Assembly: GCF_000273745.1 (NCBI RefSeq)
Contig: NZ_AKVZ01000023.1
Span: 1-58,334, forward strand
Length of the DNA stretch: 58,334 nt
Reading direction: 5' to 3'
From: Rickettsia australis str. Phillips
GTDB lineage: Bacteria > Pseudomonadota > Alphaproteobacteria > Rickettsiales > Rickettsiaceae
Shown here: positions 18,442-29,259 of the stretch, piece by piece
Layout: each line of letters starts with the position of its first letter
Position numbering within the stretch: position 1 is the first letter of the stretch
Made by a program: the position numbers and the translations under genes
Notes under the pieces: model-generated
The model's input: only the letters and a program-made list of their open reading frames with translations
Database searches by the model: none
Told to the model about the DNA's origin: nothing

Positions 18442-18699
18442 TATATACTATACTGTACACAAAAAAAGCAAATGAAGATATACAAAATTTAAAAGCAGCT
18501 AAATTAGCCGATAAAGCAAAAAATATTTCTATGTAAATCCTTAACAATAAATTCAATACCATTAAATAGTAAAAAACTTTATCGTAATTTAGTTGGAAAA
18601 CATTCTATAAGAATTAATTTACAACATAGACTGGTTTATGAAATATTAGAGGATAAAAAAATTATAAAAATACTTAGCATGTGAGAGCATTATGAGTAA
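18438..18699 (+). pseudogene. YoeB/Txe-family toxin, inactivated
   Basis: Begins MIYTILYTKKANEDIQNLK like the YoeB family and frameshifts after about 32 codons (near 18530). In the new frame it continues (KLYRNLVGKHSIRINLQHRL) and ends with SM-stop-EHYE. In YoeB proteins this last motif is S/RMW-x-HYE, so the TGA at 18682-18684 sits exactly where Trp is expected. Frameshift plus nonsense mean no active RNase is made. Confidence 0.8.
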
Positions 18700-18706
18700 T
18701 TATTCC

Positions 18707-20662
18707 TCAACTCTTATGCAACGTTCTAAAAATCATCTCGGCAAGTGACTTGTTAATACCGTTTACTTTAGTCAGCTCATCTATTGTTGCATCACATACT
18801 GCTTTATAAGAACCGAAATAGTGCAGCAATGCTTTTTTACGAGTTTCACCTACTCCCTCTATATTATCAAGGCTTGATATTTTTATAGCACGTGATCTAC
18901 CGAGTCTATGATTCTTTATGGCGAAATTATGTGCCTCATCCCGCAAGATTTGTAAATATTTCATAATCGGCAAATTTGTATCCAGAGTAAATACTTCTTT
19001 ACCTATCATATGAAATTGCTCAATGCCGGCATTTCTATCGACTCCTTTTGACATACAAACAAAAGGAATATTCATTTCAAATTTATCCATTACCTCTTTA
19101 GCAATACCTAAATGCCCTTTGCCACCGTCTATAATCATCAAGCTTGGCAATTTATGCGGCTCATTCTTAAGTCTAGTTAATCTGCGTATTAAAACTTGCC
19201 TGAGCATTTCATAATCGTCACCTACAGCATCATTATGCGTACTGCTGGTGTCATCCCGTGGCTTGACCACGGGATCCATAAGGTTTGTTAATGTACTGGA
19301 TCCCGAGATCAAGTTGTGGGATGACAACAATGGGGAGGCATGAGATGATAATGAAGAGTCGCGGGACGATAATGAGAAAACCCGATATTCCTTTTTATCA
19401 AAACCGGCTTTACCAGCAACTACCAAAACGCCGACGGCAAACTTACCTTGAATATGGCTATTATCATAAATCTCAATTCTTTCAGGAATTTCAGGAAGAC
19501 CAAATAGCTCTTTGATTTCAAGCATAATCTCTTGATTTTTTGCCAATTTCTTTAAATATTGCTCTAGAGAGAATAAAGCATTTATTGCGGCATTCTGAAC
19601 TAGCTTGGCTTTACCTCCACTCATAGGTATTATAACATTGAGTTTAGTAATATTATTGATTTTCTTAATCACCTCTATCACATTCTCTTTATCATTAATT
19701 TCATGATTAATGATAATTTCCGCAGGCACTTGTTGTTTTTGATAAAATTGTAATAAAAAATATTCTAATACTTCTTCTTTGGTACTATTTTCAGTAGAAG
19801 TAGGAAAATAAGGAATATTACCGCATGCTTGCCCTGCCCTATATAAAAAAACTTCTACACAATAATGTCCGTTCTTTTCTACAATAGCGATTATATCTGC
19901 ATCTTTAACAATATCTGACACCCCTGCCTTAAGCTGCACATAACTAAGTGCCTTAATACGGTCTCTAATTTCTGCCGCCTCTTCAAAACGCATCTGACTA
20001 CTTAGCTCTTCCATCTTTTTAGATAGGTTCTCTTGGAGTGCTTTAGTACGACCTTGTAAGAAATCTTTAACCTGAGCTACTAAGTCCCTATAGTCCTCCT
20101 TATTTATTTTACCGACGCAAGGAGCATAACAACGTTTTATTTCATATTGCAGACAAGGACGAGTACGTGAATTAAAGTAATTATCCGTGCAGGAACGTAA
20201 TTTAAAGATTTTTTGCAATTCCGTTAAAGTAGTGTTAACTTCTGTGGCGGAAACAAAAGGACCAAAAAATTTTCCATCATTTAGAGTTTTACCTCGATAT
20301 TTTAGCAATTGCGGGAAATCATGATCTAAACGTAGCTTAATGAAAGGAAAAGATTTGTCGTCCTTAAGAAGAATATTAAATTTCGGCTGAAATTTCTTGA
20401 TTAGCTGGGCTTCTAAAAGTAGTGCCTCAACTTCGGAATTAGTAATGCTGTACTCTAAAAAACAAGTATTTGCAATCATCCGAAACGTCTTATTATCTAA
20501 ATCGCTTTTAATGTAATTAGTAAGACGTTTCTTTAAATTTTTAGCTTTACCGACATAGATAACCTGTTTGTTAACTTCAAACATTCGATAAACCCCGCAG
20601 CGTTCAGGAGCATCTATAAGTTTAGATTTAATTAACTCACTTCTGGTAATTTCTAGGGTCAT
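18707..20662 (-). CDS. uvrC: Excinuclease UvrC with an in-frame repeat insertion
   Basis: Nuclease subunit of UvrABC that makes both incisions at UV and bulky lesions. I start at ATG 20662 (MTLEITRSEL); an upstream in-frame ATG at 20713 adds 17 residues read from a family A element. The GIY-YIG domain (CGVYRMFEVNKQVIYVGKAKN) comes first, then the UVR motif (RFEEAAEIRDRIKAL), the RNase H-like endonuclease domain and a C-terminal helix-hairpin-helix pair. About fifty Ser/Asp-rich residues (complement of about 19225-19375) split the endonuclease domain before GDDYEML. This insert contains the family A element 19250-19325. Confidence 0.93.
   Translation of the reverse strand: MTLEITRSELIKSKLIDAPERCGVYRMFEVNKQVIYVGKAKNLKKRLTNYIKSDLDNKTFRMIANTCFLEYSITNSEVEALLLEAQLIKKFQPKFNILLKDDKSFPFIKLRLDHDFPQLLKYRGKTLNDGKFFGPFVSATEVNTTLTELQKIFKLRSCTDNYFNSRTRPCLQYEIKRCYAPCVGKINKEDYRDLVAQVKDFLQGRTKALQENLSKKMEELSSQMRFEEAAEIRDRIKALSYVQLKAGVSDIVKDADIIAIVEKNGHYCVEVFLYRAGQACGNIPYFPTSTENSTKEEVLEYFLLQFYQKQQVPAEIIINHEINDKENVIEVIKKINNITKLNVIIPMSGGKAKLVQNAAINALFSLEQYLKKLAKNQEIMLEIKELFGLPEIPERIEIYDNSHIQGKFAVGVLVVAGKAGFDKKEYRVFSLSSRDSSLSSHASPLLSSHNLISGSSTLTNLMDPVVKPRDDTSSTHNDAVGDDYEMLRQVLIRRLTRLKNEPHKLPSLMIIDGGKGHLGIAKEVMDKFEMNIPFVCMSKGVDRNAGIEQFHMIGKEVFTLDTNLPIMKYLQILRDEAHNFAIKNHRLGRSRAIKISSLDNIEGVGETRKKALLHYFGSYKAVCDATIDELTKVNGINKSLAEMIFRTLHKS
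19250..19325. repeat. Palindromic element, family A, inside uvrC in frame
   Basis: ATCCCGTGGCTTGACCACGG and CCCGAGATCAAGTTGTGGG form the ends; the right arm is diverged. It is translated as part of UvrC (for example DPVVKPRDD) and keeps the frame. Confidence 0.85.
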
Positions 20663-20678
20663 GTATATTGTGCATTTA

Positions 20679-20756
20679 TCATCCCGTGGCTTGACCACAG
20701 GATCTTGTATCACAAGCTGTATTCTGAGATACCGCTACAAGCTCACAGTATGACAT
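20679..20756. repeat. Palindromic element, family A, between uvrC and the PCu(A)C gene
   Basis: The left arm is CCCGTGGCTTGACCACAGG and the right arm is diverged (CCGCTACAAGCTCACAGTATG). It ends directly next to the stop codon of the copper chaperone gene. Confidence 0.7.
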
Positions 20757-21287
20757 TTAATGCCCTGTTTTATTATAAGGATTGTCATTTGCTACTTTAA
20801 CATCCACTACTTTTCGTGTATTGTCATCAAAGAAAAAAGTTATTTTAAACTCATCTCCTACATTTAAATCTACTTTTGGGTCATAAAGCATAATATGCAT
20901 GCCCCCAGGCTTAAAATCAACGTTAATATTACCAGCAATTAAAAATGGATAATCGACTTTTACCATTTTACTAACACCTTGATCATTAATCGTTTGATGA
21001 ATTTCTATTCCGCTTATCTTATCTGAAGATATATTCACCAAATTATAACTCTTACTTCTACTATTTATTAATGTAAAATACATAGCAGAATTGCTAACTT
21101 TACCTTGCACATTTGTTGTAGGTCTTGCCCAAGGCTGTACAAAGTTAACTGCTGCTTCTGCAGGCAATAGATCACCGGGCTGATCAGAAGAAGAATTTGT
21201 AGAATTAGGATTTTGAGCTGCTTGGTTATCAGCATAGCTTACTGCACAAATTAAAGTTATAAAACCAACTAATAAAGTTTTTAGCAT
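20757..21287 (-). CDS. Periplasmic copper chaperone, PCu(A)C family
   Basis: Probably delivers copper for cytochrome oxidase assembly. The 176 residues start with a Sec signal (LLVGFITLICAVSYA, cut near residue 19), then a Ser/Asn-rich linker. The cupredoxin-like domain has the family Cu ligands, H and M in HQTINDQGVSKM and H and M in GGMHIML. Sco1 (51951-52568) in this window is the expected partner. Confidence 0.85.
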   Translation of the reverse strand: MLKTLLVGFITLICAVSYADNQAAQNPNSTNSSSDQPGDLLPAEAAVNFVQPWARPTTNVQGKVSNSAMYFTLINSRSKSYNLVNISSDKISGIEIHQTINDQGVSKMVKVDYPFLIAGNINVDFKPGGMHIMLYDPKVDLNVGDEFKITFFFDDNTRKVVDVKVANDNPYNKTGH

Positions 21288-21318
21288 AATAGCACCTATA
21301 ATAAATTAAAACAGGATA

Positions 21319-22000
21319 TTAGCATAAGTTTTTTTTTTGCAAAATATTCTTACGCACCTCTGCAGGAAATTTCTCTATTGCATAACGAACTGCGGTTCTT
21401 GGCATTTGTGATATATAACGATCCAAAAAATCTATTAACTGTTTTTCATCTTTTTTTCCTGCTTCACGTAGCATCCAACCTATTACTTTATGCATTAAAT
21501 CATGTTTATCGTTTAAGAGCAATTTATTTTCAAAAGTTGTATCTAATTGATTATTTTTGATAAAATACCAAGTATCAACCATAGCTATTCGTCTCTCCCA
21601 AAGAATTTCCGATTTTGTGAATGTAAAAAGATAATCCTTTTCTTTATACCGTAAATAAGCTCCTACAACGTGATGAGCTGATGCATCCACTAAATTCCAA
21701 TTATTTACGTATTTTATATTGTTTAAATAAAAATTATAAAAAACTATTTATCTTGTGCTTTCTGATATTGCATAATCAAAATAGCTAACGCTAAAAATCT
21801 TTCTTCATTAAATTCTGAAGTAATAAGTCTGCTTAAATCCCCTACATCTAAATTATAATAACTTTTATCTATTTTACGTAAAGTCGGCACAGTAACACCA
21901 ATAAACCTACCATGCTCGACATACTCTCCTTCCGTAGTTTTAAAAAACAGCGTTCTACGTTCCACAGGAATAATAGCATTCTCAAGTAAAATATTTCTAA
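21319..22000 (-). pseudogene. DNA alkylation repair glycosylase, AlkD family, split
   Basis: Two open pieces belong to one AlkD-like gene. The first (GTG 21965 to 21744) carries FFKTTEGEYVEHGRFIGV and the first HEAT-like helices. After a frame change in an AT tract (21691-21743), the second piece (to 21319) continues with YVNNWNLVDASAHHVVG, WERRIAMVDTWYFIK and MLREAGKKDEKQLIDFL, including the conserved NNWxLVD and RR-IAM regions. The end (RYAIEKFP) is full length. It follows ogt directly, forming an alkylation-repair pair. Confidence 0.85.
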
Positions 22001-22509
22001 TTTGTTGTCAATTTTCTTTCATGTTCAATAAGCCATTTTTGACGATCTAGCCCTGAGCCATAGCCGCCAAGCTTGCCGTTATTATTGATGATGCGGTGAC
22101 AAGGAATAATTATAGCAAATTTATTTGCTCCGTTAGCATTTGCAACGGCTCTATAAGCTATTTCCATACCTATTAATTTAGCGTGGGTACAGTAACTTCG
22201 TGTTTCACCGTAAGGTACATTCATTAGCTCTTGCCATACTAATGTTTGAAATGCGCTTCCTAAAAGATATATAGGAGTATTAAATTTTTGCAAAGTACCG
22301 TTAAAATACAATTTTAACTCTTCTTCAATTGATAGAATAGGTTTAGTGCGATCTTCAGTAATAGCTGATTTTACGTTAATTTTAAGTCTTTTAATTTTAT
22401 GCTCTAATCCTTTACTTTCAGCAAAATCGAGCAAATAAAGCTTCTCTTCATCACTAATTGCCAGCATTAAACCAAGTGGCGTGTCAAGCCAAGCTGATTT
22501 TAAACTCAT
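21997..22509 (-). CDS. ogt: Methylated-DNA--protein-cysteine methyltransferase
   Basis: Suicide enzyme that takes the alkyl group from O6-methylguanine onto its own cysteine. The 170 residues have an N-terminal RNase H-like domain and a C-terminal domain with the active-site motif IIPCHRII (Cys about 138) and the wing GGYGSGLDRQKWLI. The stop codon overlaps the degraded start of alkD, so the two were one operon. It appears intact. Confidence 0.95.
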   Translation of the reverse strand: MSLKSAWLDTPLGLMLAISDEEKLYLLDFAESKGLEHKIKRLKINVKSAITEDRTKPILSIEEELKLYFNGTLQKFNTPIYLLGSAFQTLVWQELMNVPYGETRSYCTHAKLIGMEIAYRAVANANGANKFAIIIPCHRIINNNGKLGGYGSGLDRQKWLIEHERKLTTN

Positions 22510-22624
22510 TTTTTACACTAAATATAATTTCTTAGTATTATAATATTTCATTACACTTCAGCTATTGATTTTTTTATTTAACAATCTTAATATTTCTTTA
22601 ACCAACAATTTATAGGCTATAATT

Positions 22625-23223
22625 ATGAAAAAAGCACATGTTTTAAATATTCTTAGGTAATTAAAACGGATAGAATAGTAACTATCACTCAATTTAGCCA
22701 ACACTCATCTATAGATCCACAAAATGCTGGAACTATAGCTATAAATGAAGAAAAAAACGGCGTGGTAATAGACCAGTATAAAACCGGTAAAATCACTACC
22801 GAAGAATTTCGTATAGAAATGAATGCATTAATTGAAGAAGCAGGCGGTAGACCTATTACAAATCTTGAAACATTTGATAAATGCTGGAATGCTATGTGCA
22901 CAGTAGAACCTGAAAAACTAGCAGAGCTATATAATTTACAACAGACGTATGCATTTCATATCCATATTGTAGGGTGGTACAAACGAATTACAGCATAATT
23001 ATATTCAGCAAGAAATACAAAAAGCCTCGATTAAACCTGATATTTCGTATACACTGAACTCGGTACATTAGATAAGAAACAATTAGAACATTATACAGAA
23101 AATGTTTTAAAAGCACAAAATTATGAGCCGATATGGCACACTGCTAATCAAAATGATTATGACCAAAACGCTTTAGACATATTAGGAAAATATTACGATA
23201 ATACGACTACAGATATTATATAA
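22625..23223 (+). pseudogene. Broken conserved hypothetical gene, possibly HAD-like
   Basis: ATG 22625 opens MKKAHVLNILR before a stop. A following frame runs about 100 codons to near 22998 (for example TFDKCWNAMCTVEPEKLAEL, YAFHIHIVG). It then shifts to TNELQHNYIQQEIQKAS and finally to LGTLDKKQLEHYTENVLKAQ, ending at the TAA at 23221-23223. The order FDKCWN...HIVGxTNE is reminiscent of HAD-type hydrolases, but the first catalytic Asp is not visible. I do not recognise the gene with certainty. Confidence 0.5.
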
Positions 23224-23294
23224 ATATTGATGCCTCTAAAATTCTACAATAGCGAATTATACAATAATTCGTTATTTGCGTTATTTAAATCAAA

Positions 23295-26290
23295 TCATTT
23301 AGCTTCATGTGCTTTAGCAAAATCAATTAAACTCTCCACGACTTCATTTAAATCTTCAGGCTTAAAAATGATACCCATGTTTTTCTCAACAACATCAAAA
23401 AAATAATCATCTAGCGAATTTCTTATTTCATTTAAAATTTTAGTATTTTTATCCAATGAACAATTGTTTTCTGCTTAATGATGTCATAGGTATCACGAGC
23501 AATTTGAATGGCATTTTCACACTGATTTTGATCTCCTCGATTCTATAAGAAGCTAGCTTTGTTTTGTTGTTGCCTAATTCACTTGGTGCGTCTTTTTTAA
23601 GTTCATTTATTATATTTATATATTTATTTCAAAGCTCACTATCTGATAAACTTTTATTGTACTTTGCTATTGTATCATTTATAAGTTTAGTAAATTTCTG
23701 AAAAAGTGCAGGATCAATACGCATACAATTATTAAGAATATATCTTATCTCATTATTAATTTGATTAGCTTTCTCTAAACCTGTAATGTCTGTTCTTTTC
23801 ATAAAATTTATAAAAATTTTCTCGTCAAAAATGTTAATCATTCCAGTCTTAATAATATCACCGGCAGTAATATGCTCATCAAGTAACTTTGCGATTTGAT
23901 CGGTATATATTTTGTATCTGTTTTTTCATTATAACGCTTTTCTACTATTTGCTTAAGCTTGTTAAAGTTTTTTAATGCCTTATATAATTCTTCTAATTCT
24001 TTTTGTTTAAAAGATTCAGCTAATTTATTAGAATTAGAGAATATAGACATCAAATTTTTTAACCTGTCTAACAGGAAATAAAAATTACTCTGTATATTTT
24101 CATCGGCTAAATATTGCTCTAGTTGTTCAGGATCTGAGTTATTAGATACATTTGTAAAAATATTTTTAATTTCTTGCAATAGTGGGAAAAGCTCTTTTAT
24201 TTTATCATTTACGACAAATATAGCTTATTCTAAATCTTCTTTATCTAAATTTTTCAATCTATCACTATCATAAAGTTTGCATGCATCATCTAATTTGACT
24301 GCTAACCCTTCATAGTCAATTATATAACCGTATTCCTTAGTTTTTCGTTCTCCTCAAATAAACGATTTGCACAAGCAATTACTTGTAAAAGAGAATGCTT
24401 TGTTAGTTTTTTGCATATATAAACTACAGTATTACGAGGTGCATCAAAACCGGTTAGTAATTTTGAGACTACAATTAAAATTTCAGAGTTATCTGCATTT
24501 TTAAATTTTTCAATGATTTGGTTTGATCTTAAACCTTTTGGGTAGCAAAAATTCCTGTATTTCATTTTTGCTTTTAATATCCTCATGACCTTCTCGATAA
24601 TTGACAGCAGATATAACAACTTCAGAACTTACTTTATTTATCTCATCCAAAAATTTTTTAAAATGAATAGCAATAGATCTAGAGAGAGCTATTAACATGG
24701 CTTTTAAACCGGTGCCTTTGAACGTCGTTGAATAATGCTTTGCGATATCAGTTTCTTTAGCCTTAATCACTTCCTTTGTATTGGAAAGTGCATCTAGACT
24801 ACTATATGCTTTCTTAAAAGCTACTTTTGTTTTTTCATCTACTCCATCAGTAATTATATCAAAATTTTTATTAAGCAATGATTCATTATTAAGATGCTTC
24901 AGAGCCCCTCATAAAATAACGGTACGATCATACTATCTTTTAAAACATCTTTTATAATATATGTATGAATTAGTCCACCAAACTTCTCCATAGTATTTTT
25001 TTGTTTTTTTAAGAGAGTGACCGATAAATCCTATATAACAAGCATTAGGCAAGATAATTCGCATTTTATCTGCTAAATCACTGTACTGAGTACGATGACT
25101 TTCGTCGACAAGAACAAAAAAGTTATTATTAAAATCTTAAAAGCTTTGAAAAAAAGCTTTGTTAAATTTATGAATTCTTTGAAAAAAAGCTTTGTTAAAT
25201 TTATGAATTACTGAAGTTATAACGGACATGCCGCCTCTAAGCAGTTCAATTAAATTTTTGGATGAAGTTGCAAGTTTAGGATCAAATCCACAACTTTAAA
25301 AGCATCTTTAATTTGCTTATCAAGTTCAATTCTGTCGGTTATAATATGTGTAGCAAAAAACTGATGATGGCGTGCTATTTTTCTTACCGAATTGTCAAAA
25401 ACACAAAGATTAGTAACCAAATCAAGTAATCGTTCAGGACGACATAGAGCATAAAGTACTTTATCTTGCGTGGTAGGCTTCTATATTACCTTCTAATTCT
25501 TGTTTATCAAAATGATCTCTATAAGAAGCAAAATCACCTGTATAAAGATTATTTTTTACTTCTTCATATAAAGGGGTATTAATTAAATTGCGGATAATAT
25601 CGATATTTTGCTTTTCTTCCGCTGCTTCTCTCCAAGTACTCCAGTATTTTTTTGAGCTGCCTATTATAGCGTATTTTGTCTCATCCTTATTTACGGCAAT
25701 TAATATTTGAGCATAGTAAAAAAGATGTGGTATTTTATCTGATTTTTGATTACGTATATGCTGAGATATAGCTTGATCTAATGACTCAGTAGATGACTTA
25801 TTCTAATTACTACAAAAGTTTATACCGTTAACGAATAATACAATATCACATATACGTATACTGCCTCTACGTATCTTTGACTCTACCGGCACTTCAAAAG
25901 CAATGTGATCAACATTATTCCAAGACTCTTGCCAATCTATATATTTTAAGTCATAGTTTTTAAAGTTTTTCTTAATGTTTGCACCTAAAGTTAGTAGATT
26001 ATATATTGCTTGGTTAGTTTTTATTAAACACAATTTTTAATATCTCTAAGCTCACATACAGGCTCTTTTGCATCTTCATCATCTAAGTTAAAATGATGCT
26101 TTGTCTTATTAAGTTTTGTAATTTTATCGATTAATATATCCTCTAGCAATATGTCTTGTGCATTACTACGTTCTTTCTTCAGCGCTTCTTGATTAAGCAG
26201 TTTATAGCTGAATGCTATCAGCGTTTTCACAGCTGGTATATGAGAAAGATATTTTTCGTTAATATTCAATTCATTATTATTTGAGAACAT
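23295..26290 (-). pseudogene. hsdR: Type I restriction endonuclease subunit HsdR, degraded
   Basis: Starts at ATG 26290 and ends near TGA 23295-23297, about 1000 codons, close to normal HsdR length. The N-terminal nuclease domain is recognisable (YDLKYIDWQESWNNVD; CDIVLFVNGINF), though split between two frames. Helicase motif II (VLVDESHRTQYSDL, near 25090-25120) and motifs V/VI (SKLLTGFDAPRN; LLQVIACANRLFEE) follow. The C-terminus resembles the usual HsdR tail (IRNSLDDYFFDVVEK) across stops. At least eight breaks are present. It is the last gene of the hsdM-hsdS-hsdR operon. Confidence 0.85.
25144..25209. repeat. Exact 33-bp tandem duplication inside hsdR
   Basis: Units 25144-25176 and 25177-25209 are identical. 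In the HsdR reading frame they duplicate 11 residues (IHKFNKAFFQR) just before helicase motif II. Confidence 0.93.
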
Positions 26291-26399
26291 AATTTTAATT
26301 ACTGCTAAATTGTTTTGTCATTTCTAAGTAAGTTAACTGTAGAGATAATTTACCTATTAAATTTGCTATCAAGTATCTACTTGCACACACCATTTGCCG

Positions 26400-27505
26400 G
26401 TAAGTAGTTGCTATATTAAGCCTTGTTTTTATTTTTTTATAAGCTGAAGCTCTTTTTTGTATATTTCTAACGCATCACACAAACTATTAAGATAATTTGC
26501 ACTTCGCTTTTGATATTCAAGCGAGGGTATATGTACAACATAATTCTCAATAGAGGGTTTTTGAATATTCGGCAAACCTGATCCTGTTTTTAGCCACATA
26601 ATTTTAGGCTCATTTTATTTGAGTTGAAAAAATAAAAAATATTTATTTAAATTAGCAGCTAAATTAGTGACTGGATAGCAATGTCCGCCTAACCAAAATC
26701 TTTCCCTACATAAATTTACCAAACCACACGCACCACCTTCGCTAATAGTAATAGTATTCCCTTCCATATTCCATTTATCCGTAAAGCCTGAAGGAGTTAC
26801 ACCACTGTTCCAAACAGGATAAATACCGACTTTCATATCAAGACGGTTTAATTGTTGTCCTTTGCAAAGAATAGCTATACTAGAAAGTTTAACAGCTTGC
26901 CATTTTTCTTCCTTTGCCTGATTATTGAAAATATCCCGAGCAATTACGTTATAGTTTTGTTGTGTGATATCACATAATTTTGTTAATACATTTATACTTT
27001 CATCCTACATACGCAAAATATTAGCTATTGTTTGTTCAGGAAGAGGAGGAATTAAAATAGGTAAATTTGAGTATTCTTCAGCATTTATATTTGATTGCAC
27101 TCCACTTCGTAAAATTTTTGTGATCCAAATTCTATATTCATTAGATTGAGTAAACAAGAAAAGATATTCCGGCAGAATAATTTTTTGATTTGGACGAAAA
27201 CGAATTAAATAACTTGCATACGCTATAACTTCATTAGATTTATGTAAATAAGTTTTTCCTACACTACCAGTACGTGCAAAAACAATATCACCTTTTTCTA
27301 AATAATAACTTTTCGCATCTGAAAGATTTATACTTTTAGCATTATGATTGATTAAATTAACTTGTTCATCGATATCGGTAATACGTAAATATCTCGGTAA
27401 CAAAGAATCATAACTTAGAGCAGCTACATTTGCACCATAAGAACCTTTTACTATAATATAATCTTTTAATAAATCCTTATGCATCATTTCCGCTTCTAAA
27501 CTCAT
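26400..27505 (-). pseudogene. hsdS: Type I specificity subunit HsdS, degraded
   Basis: ATG 27505 overlaps the hsdM stop as ATGA. The first target-recognition domain and its conserved end are readable (GDIVFARTGSVGKTYL; ILIPPLPEQTIANILRM). After a break, the second domain appears at 26615-26836 (MEGNTITISEGGACGLVN; FWLGGHCYPV), then a shifted tail (VHIPSLEYQKRSANYLNSLC) with a final coiled coil to about 26435. The two domains and spacer helices are typical of HsdS, now in three or more pieces. Confidence 0.85.
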
Positions 27506-29020
27506 ATATCAACCCCAAGCTCTTTTAGATAAATATCCATCTGTGAGCATATATTTACTCATTCTTTTTCGAGCTGTTGGATTTCTTTTTGCAGTTCTGC
27601 AATGTCAATTTCTTCTTCCTCCTCGTATGTATCAATATAACGAGGCATATTTAAATTATATTTATTTTTACGCATTTCCTCGATGCTTGCTAGATGAGAA
27701 TATTTTTCAATGGTTTTTCTATTTTTATAAGTATCAACAATTTTATTAATATGCTCGTCTTCTAAATAATTTTGTCCTTTACCCGCTTTAAAAAATCTAC
27801 TAGCATCGATAAATAATACATCTTTTCATTGTTCGTTTTCCCCTTTTTCTTCTCTTGAACGATCAAATACTAAAATAGCAACAGGAATACTAGTTGCAGT
27901 AAAGAGATTACCAGGTAAGCCTATTACTGCATCTAATAGATTATCTTCGATTAAACTTTGGCGAATTAGACTTTTTGTTTCCCCACGAAATAATACGCTG
28001 TGCGGTACTACTATAGTAGCACGCCCACTATGCGGCTTAGTAGTCTCAATCATATGAGAAATAAAAGCATAGTCCCCTTTAGTTTTAGGAGGAATACCAC
28101 GCCAAAAACGTTCATATTCATCATTAGCTGCGTTTTTATGCCCCCATTTATCTAAACTGAAATGGTGGATTAGCAACAACTATATCAAATTTCATAAACT
28201 CATCTTTTTCAAATATTGCTGGATGATTTAGCTTATTACCTCAATAAATATGTGCCCCGCTTTCTCCATGCAAAAACATATTCATCCGTGCTAATGCCCA
28301 TGTTGCATTATTCACTTCTTGACCGTAAAGTGCATAATTATCATCTCCTACCTCTTTAGCTGCTCGAATTCAAAGCGACCCTGCACCACAAGCTGGATCA
28401 CAAATTATGTTGCCGGACTTTGGAGCCGCAAACTTTGCGAGCAAAGTTGATACGGTAGTTGGTGTATAAAATTCACCGGCTTTTTTGCCTGCATCTGAAG
28501 CAAAATGTGATATTAGATAAATATAACATTTGCCTATAATGTCTTCGCTAACTCTACCAGGACTTAAATCTAATGCTGGTTTATTAAAATCTTCTAATAA
28601 CATTTTTAAGCGACGATTTAGCTCTTTGGTATCACCTAAACTAGATTTCGAGTTAAAAGCGATATTATGAAATACTAATTCTAACTTAGCAGAATTTCTC
28701 TTTTCTATTGCTATTACAGCATCATTTATAAGTTCACCTATGTTAGAATTTTTTCGCTGTGCAAAAATATCATAAAAAGTTTGATTTTCCGGTATTTAAA
28801 ATTGTTCTAGTTCTAATTGCTGTTCAATTCTTGAAGGCTCGTTTTTATATTTTTCTTTATATTTTTTTGAACGTGGTATCCAAACATCTGAAATATATTT
28901 AAAGAATAGCATTACTAATATGTAATCTTTATAATTTGCTACATCTATCACACCTCGAAAAGCATCACAAACAGCCCAAGCCGCACTATTTATTTGATTT
29001 TATTTTACGTGATCAGTCAT
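27502..29020 (-). pseudogene. hsdM: Type I DNA adenine methyltransferase subunit HsdM, recently inactivated
   Basis: ATG 29020, then MTDHVK-stop-NQINSAAW: codon 7 is TAA where Gln is likely. The frame mostly continues through further stops near 28796 (TAA), 28370 (TGA), 28241 (TGA) and 27826 (TGA). One extra base breaks the catalytic NPPF motif (near 28165; NPPF then SLDKWGHK in the next frame). SAM motif I is intact (CDPACGAGSL). The C-terminal helices (IDIAELQKEIQQLEKE) reach the ATGA overlap with hsdS. The near-complete frame shows recent death. Confidence 0.9.
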
Positions 29021-29173
29021 ATCTTGATTTGATTTATTTTATCTAGTGATAGATTATATAGATTAAAAATTGAAAAACAATCAGTCTAGTTTTCATAAAA
29101 ATAGATTATAATAATTATTTTTCAACTATTATGTTTAGTTATAAATAAAAATTTAGAAAATTTGAAGATATTT

Positions 29174-29204
29174 GGTGGAGGCAAGTAAACGATTTGCCTC
29201 CACC
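29174..29204. other. GC-rich hairpin
   Basis: GGTGGAGGCAA (29174-29184) and TTGCCTCCACC (29194-29204) are perfectly complementary with a 9-base loop. A T run starts about 13 bases later, so a terminator for plus-strand transcription is possible but badly spaced. Confidence 0.4.
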
Positions 29205-29259
29205 TAAAGACGATAGTTTTTTTATGCAACAACATTTACAAATAGCATAAGAATTTAAA

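Noticed and set aside
18682-28243. TGA read as Trp (YoeB at 18682-18684, HsdM at 28241-28243)
   Set aside because: TGA ends intact genes here (rsmH-coupled mraZ, the YefM-like antitoxin), and the two cases are in genes with other stops or frameshifts, so this is decay rather than a code change.
29174-29204. Rho-independent terminator
   Set aside because: The stem is good, but the T run is 13 bases away; kept only as a hairpin.
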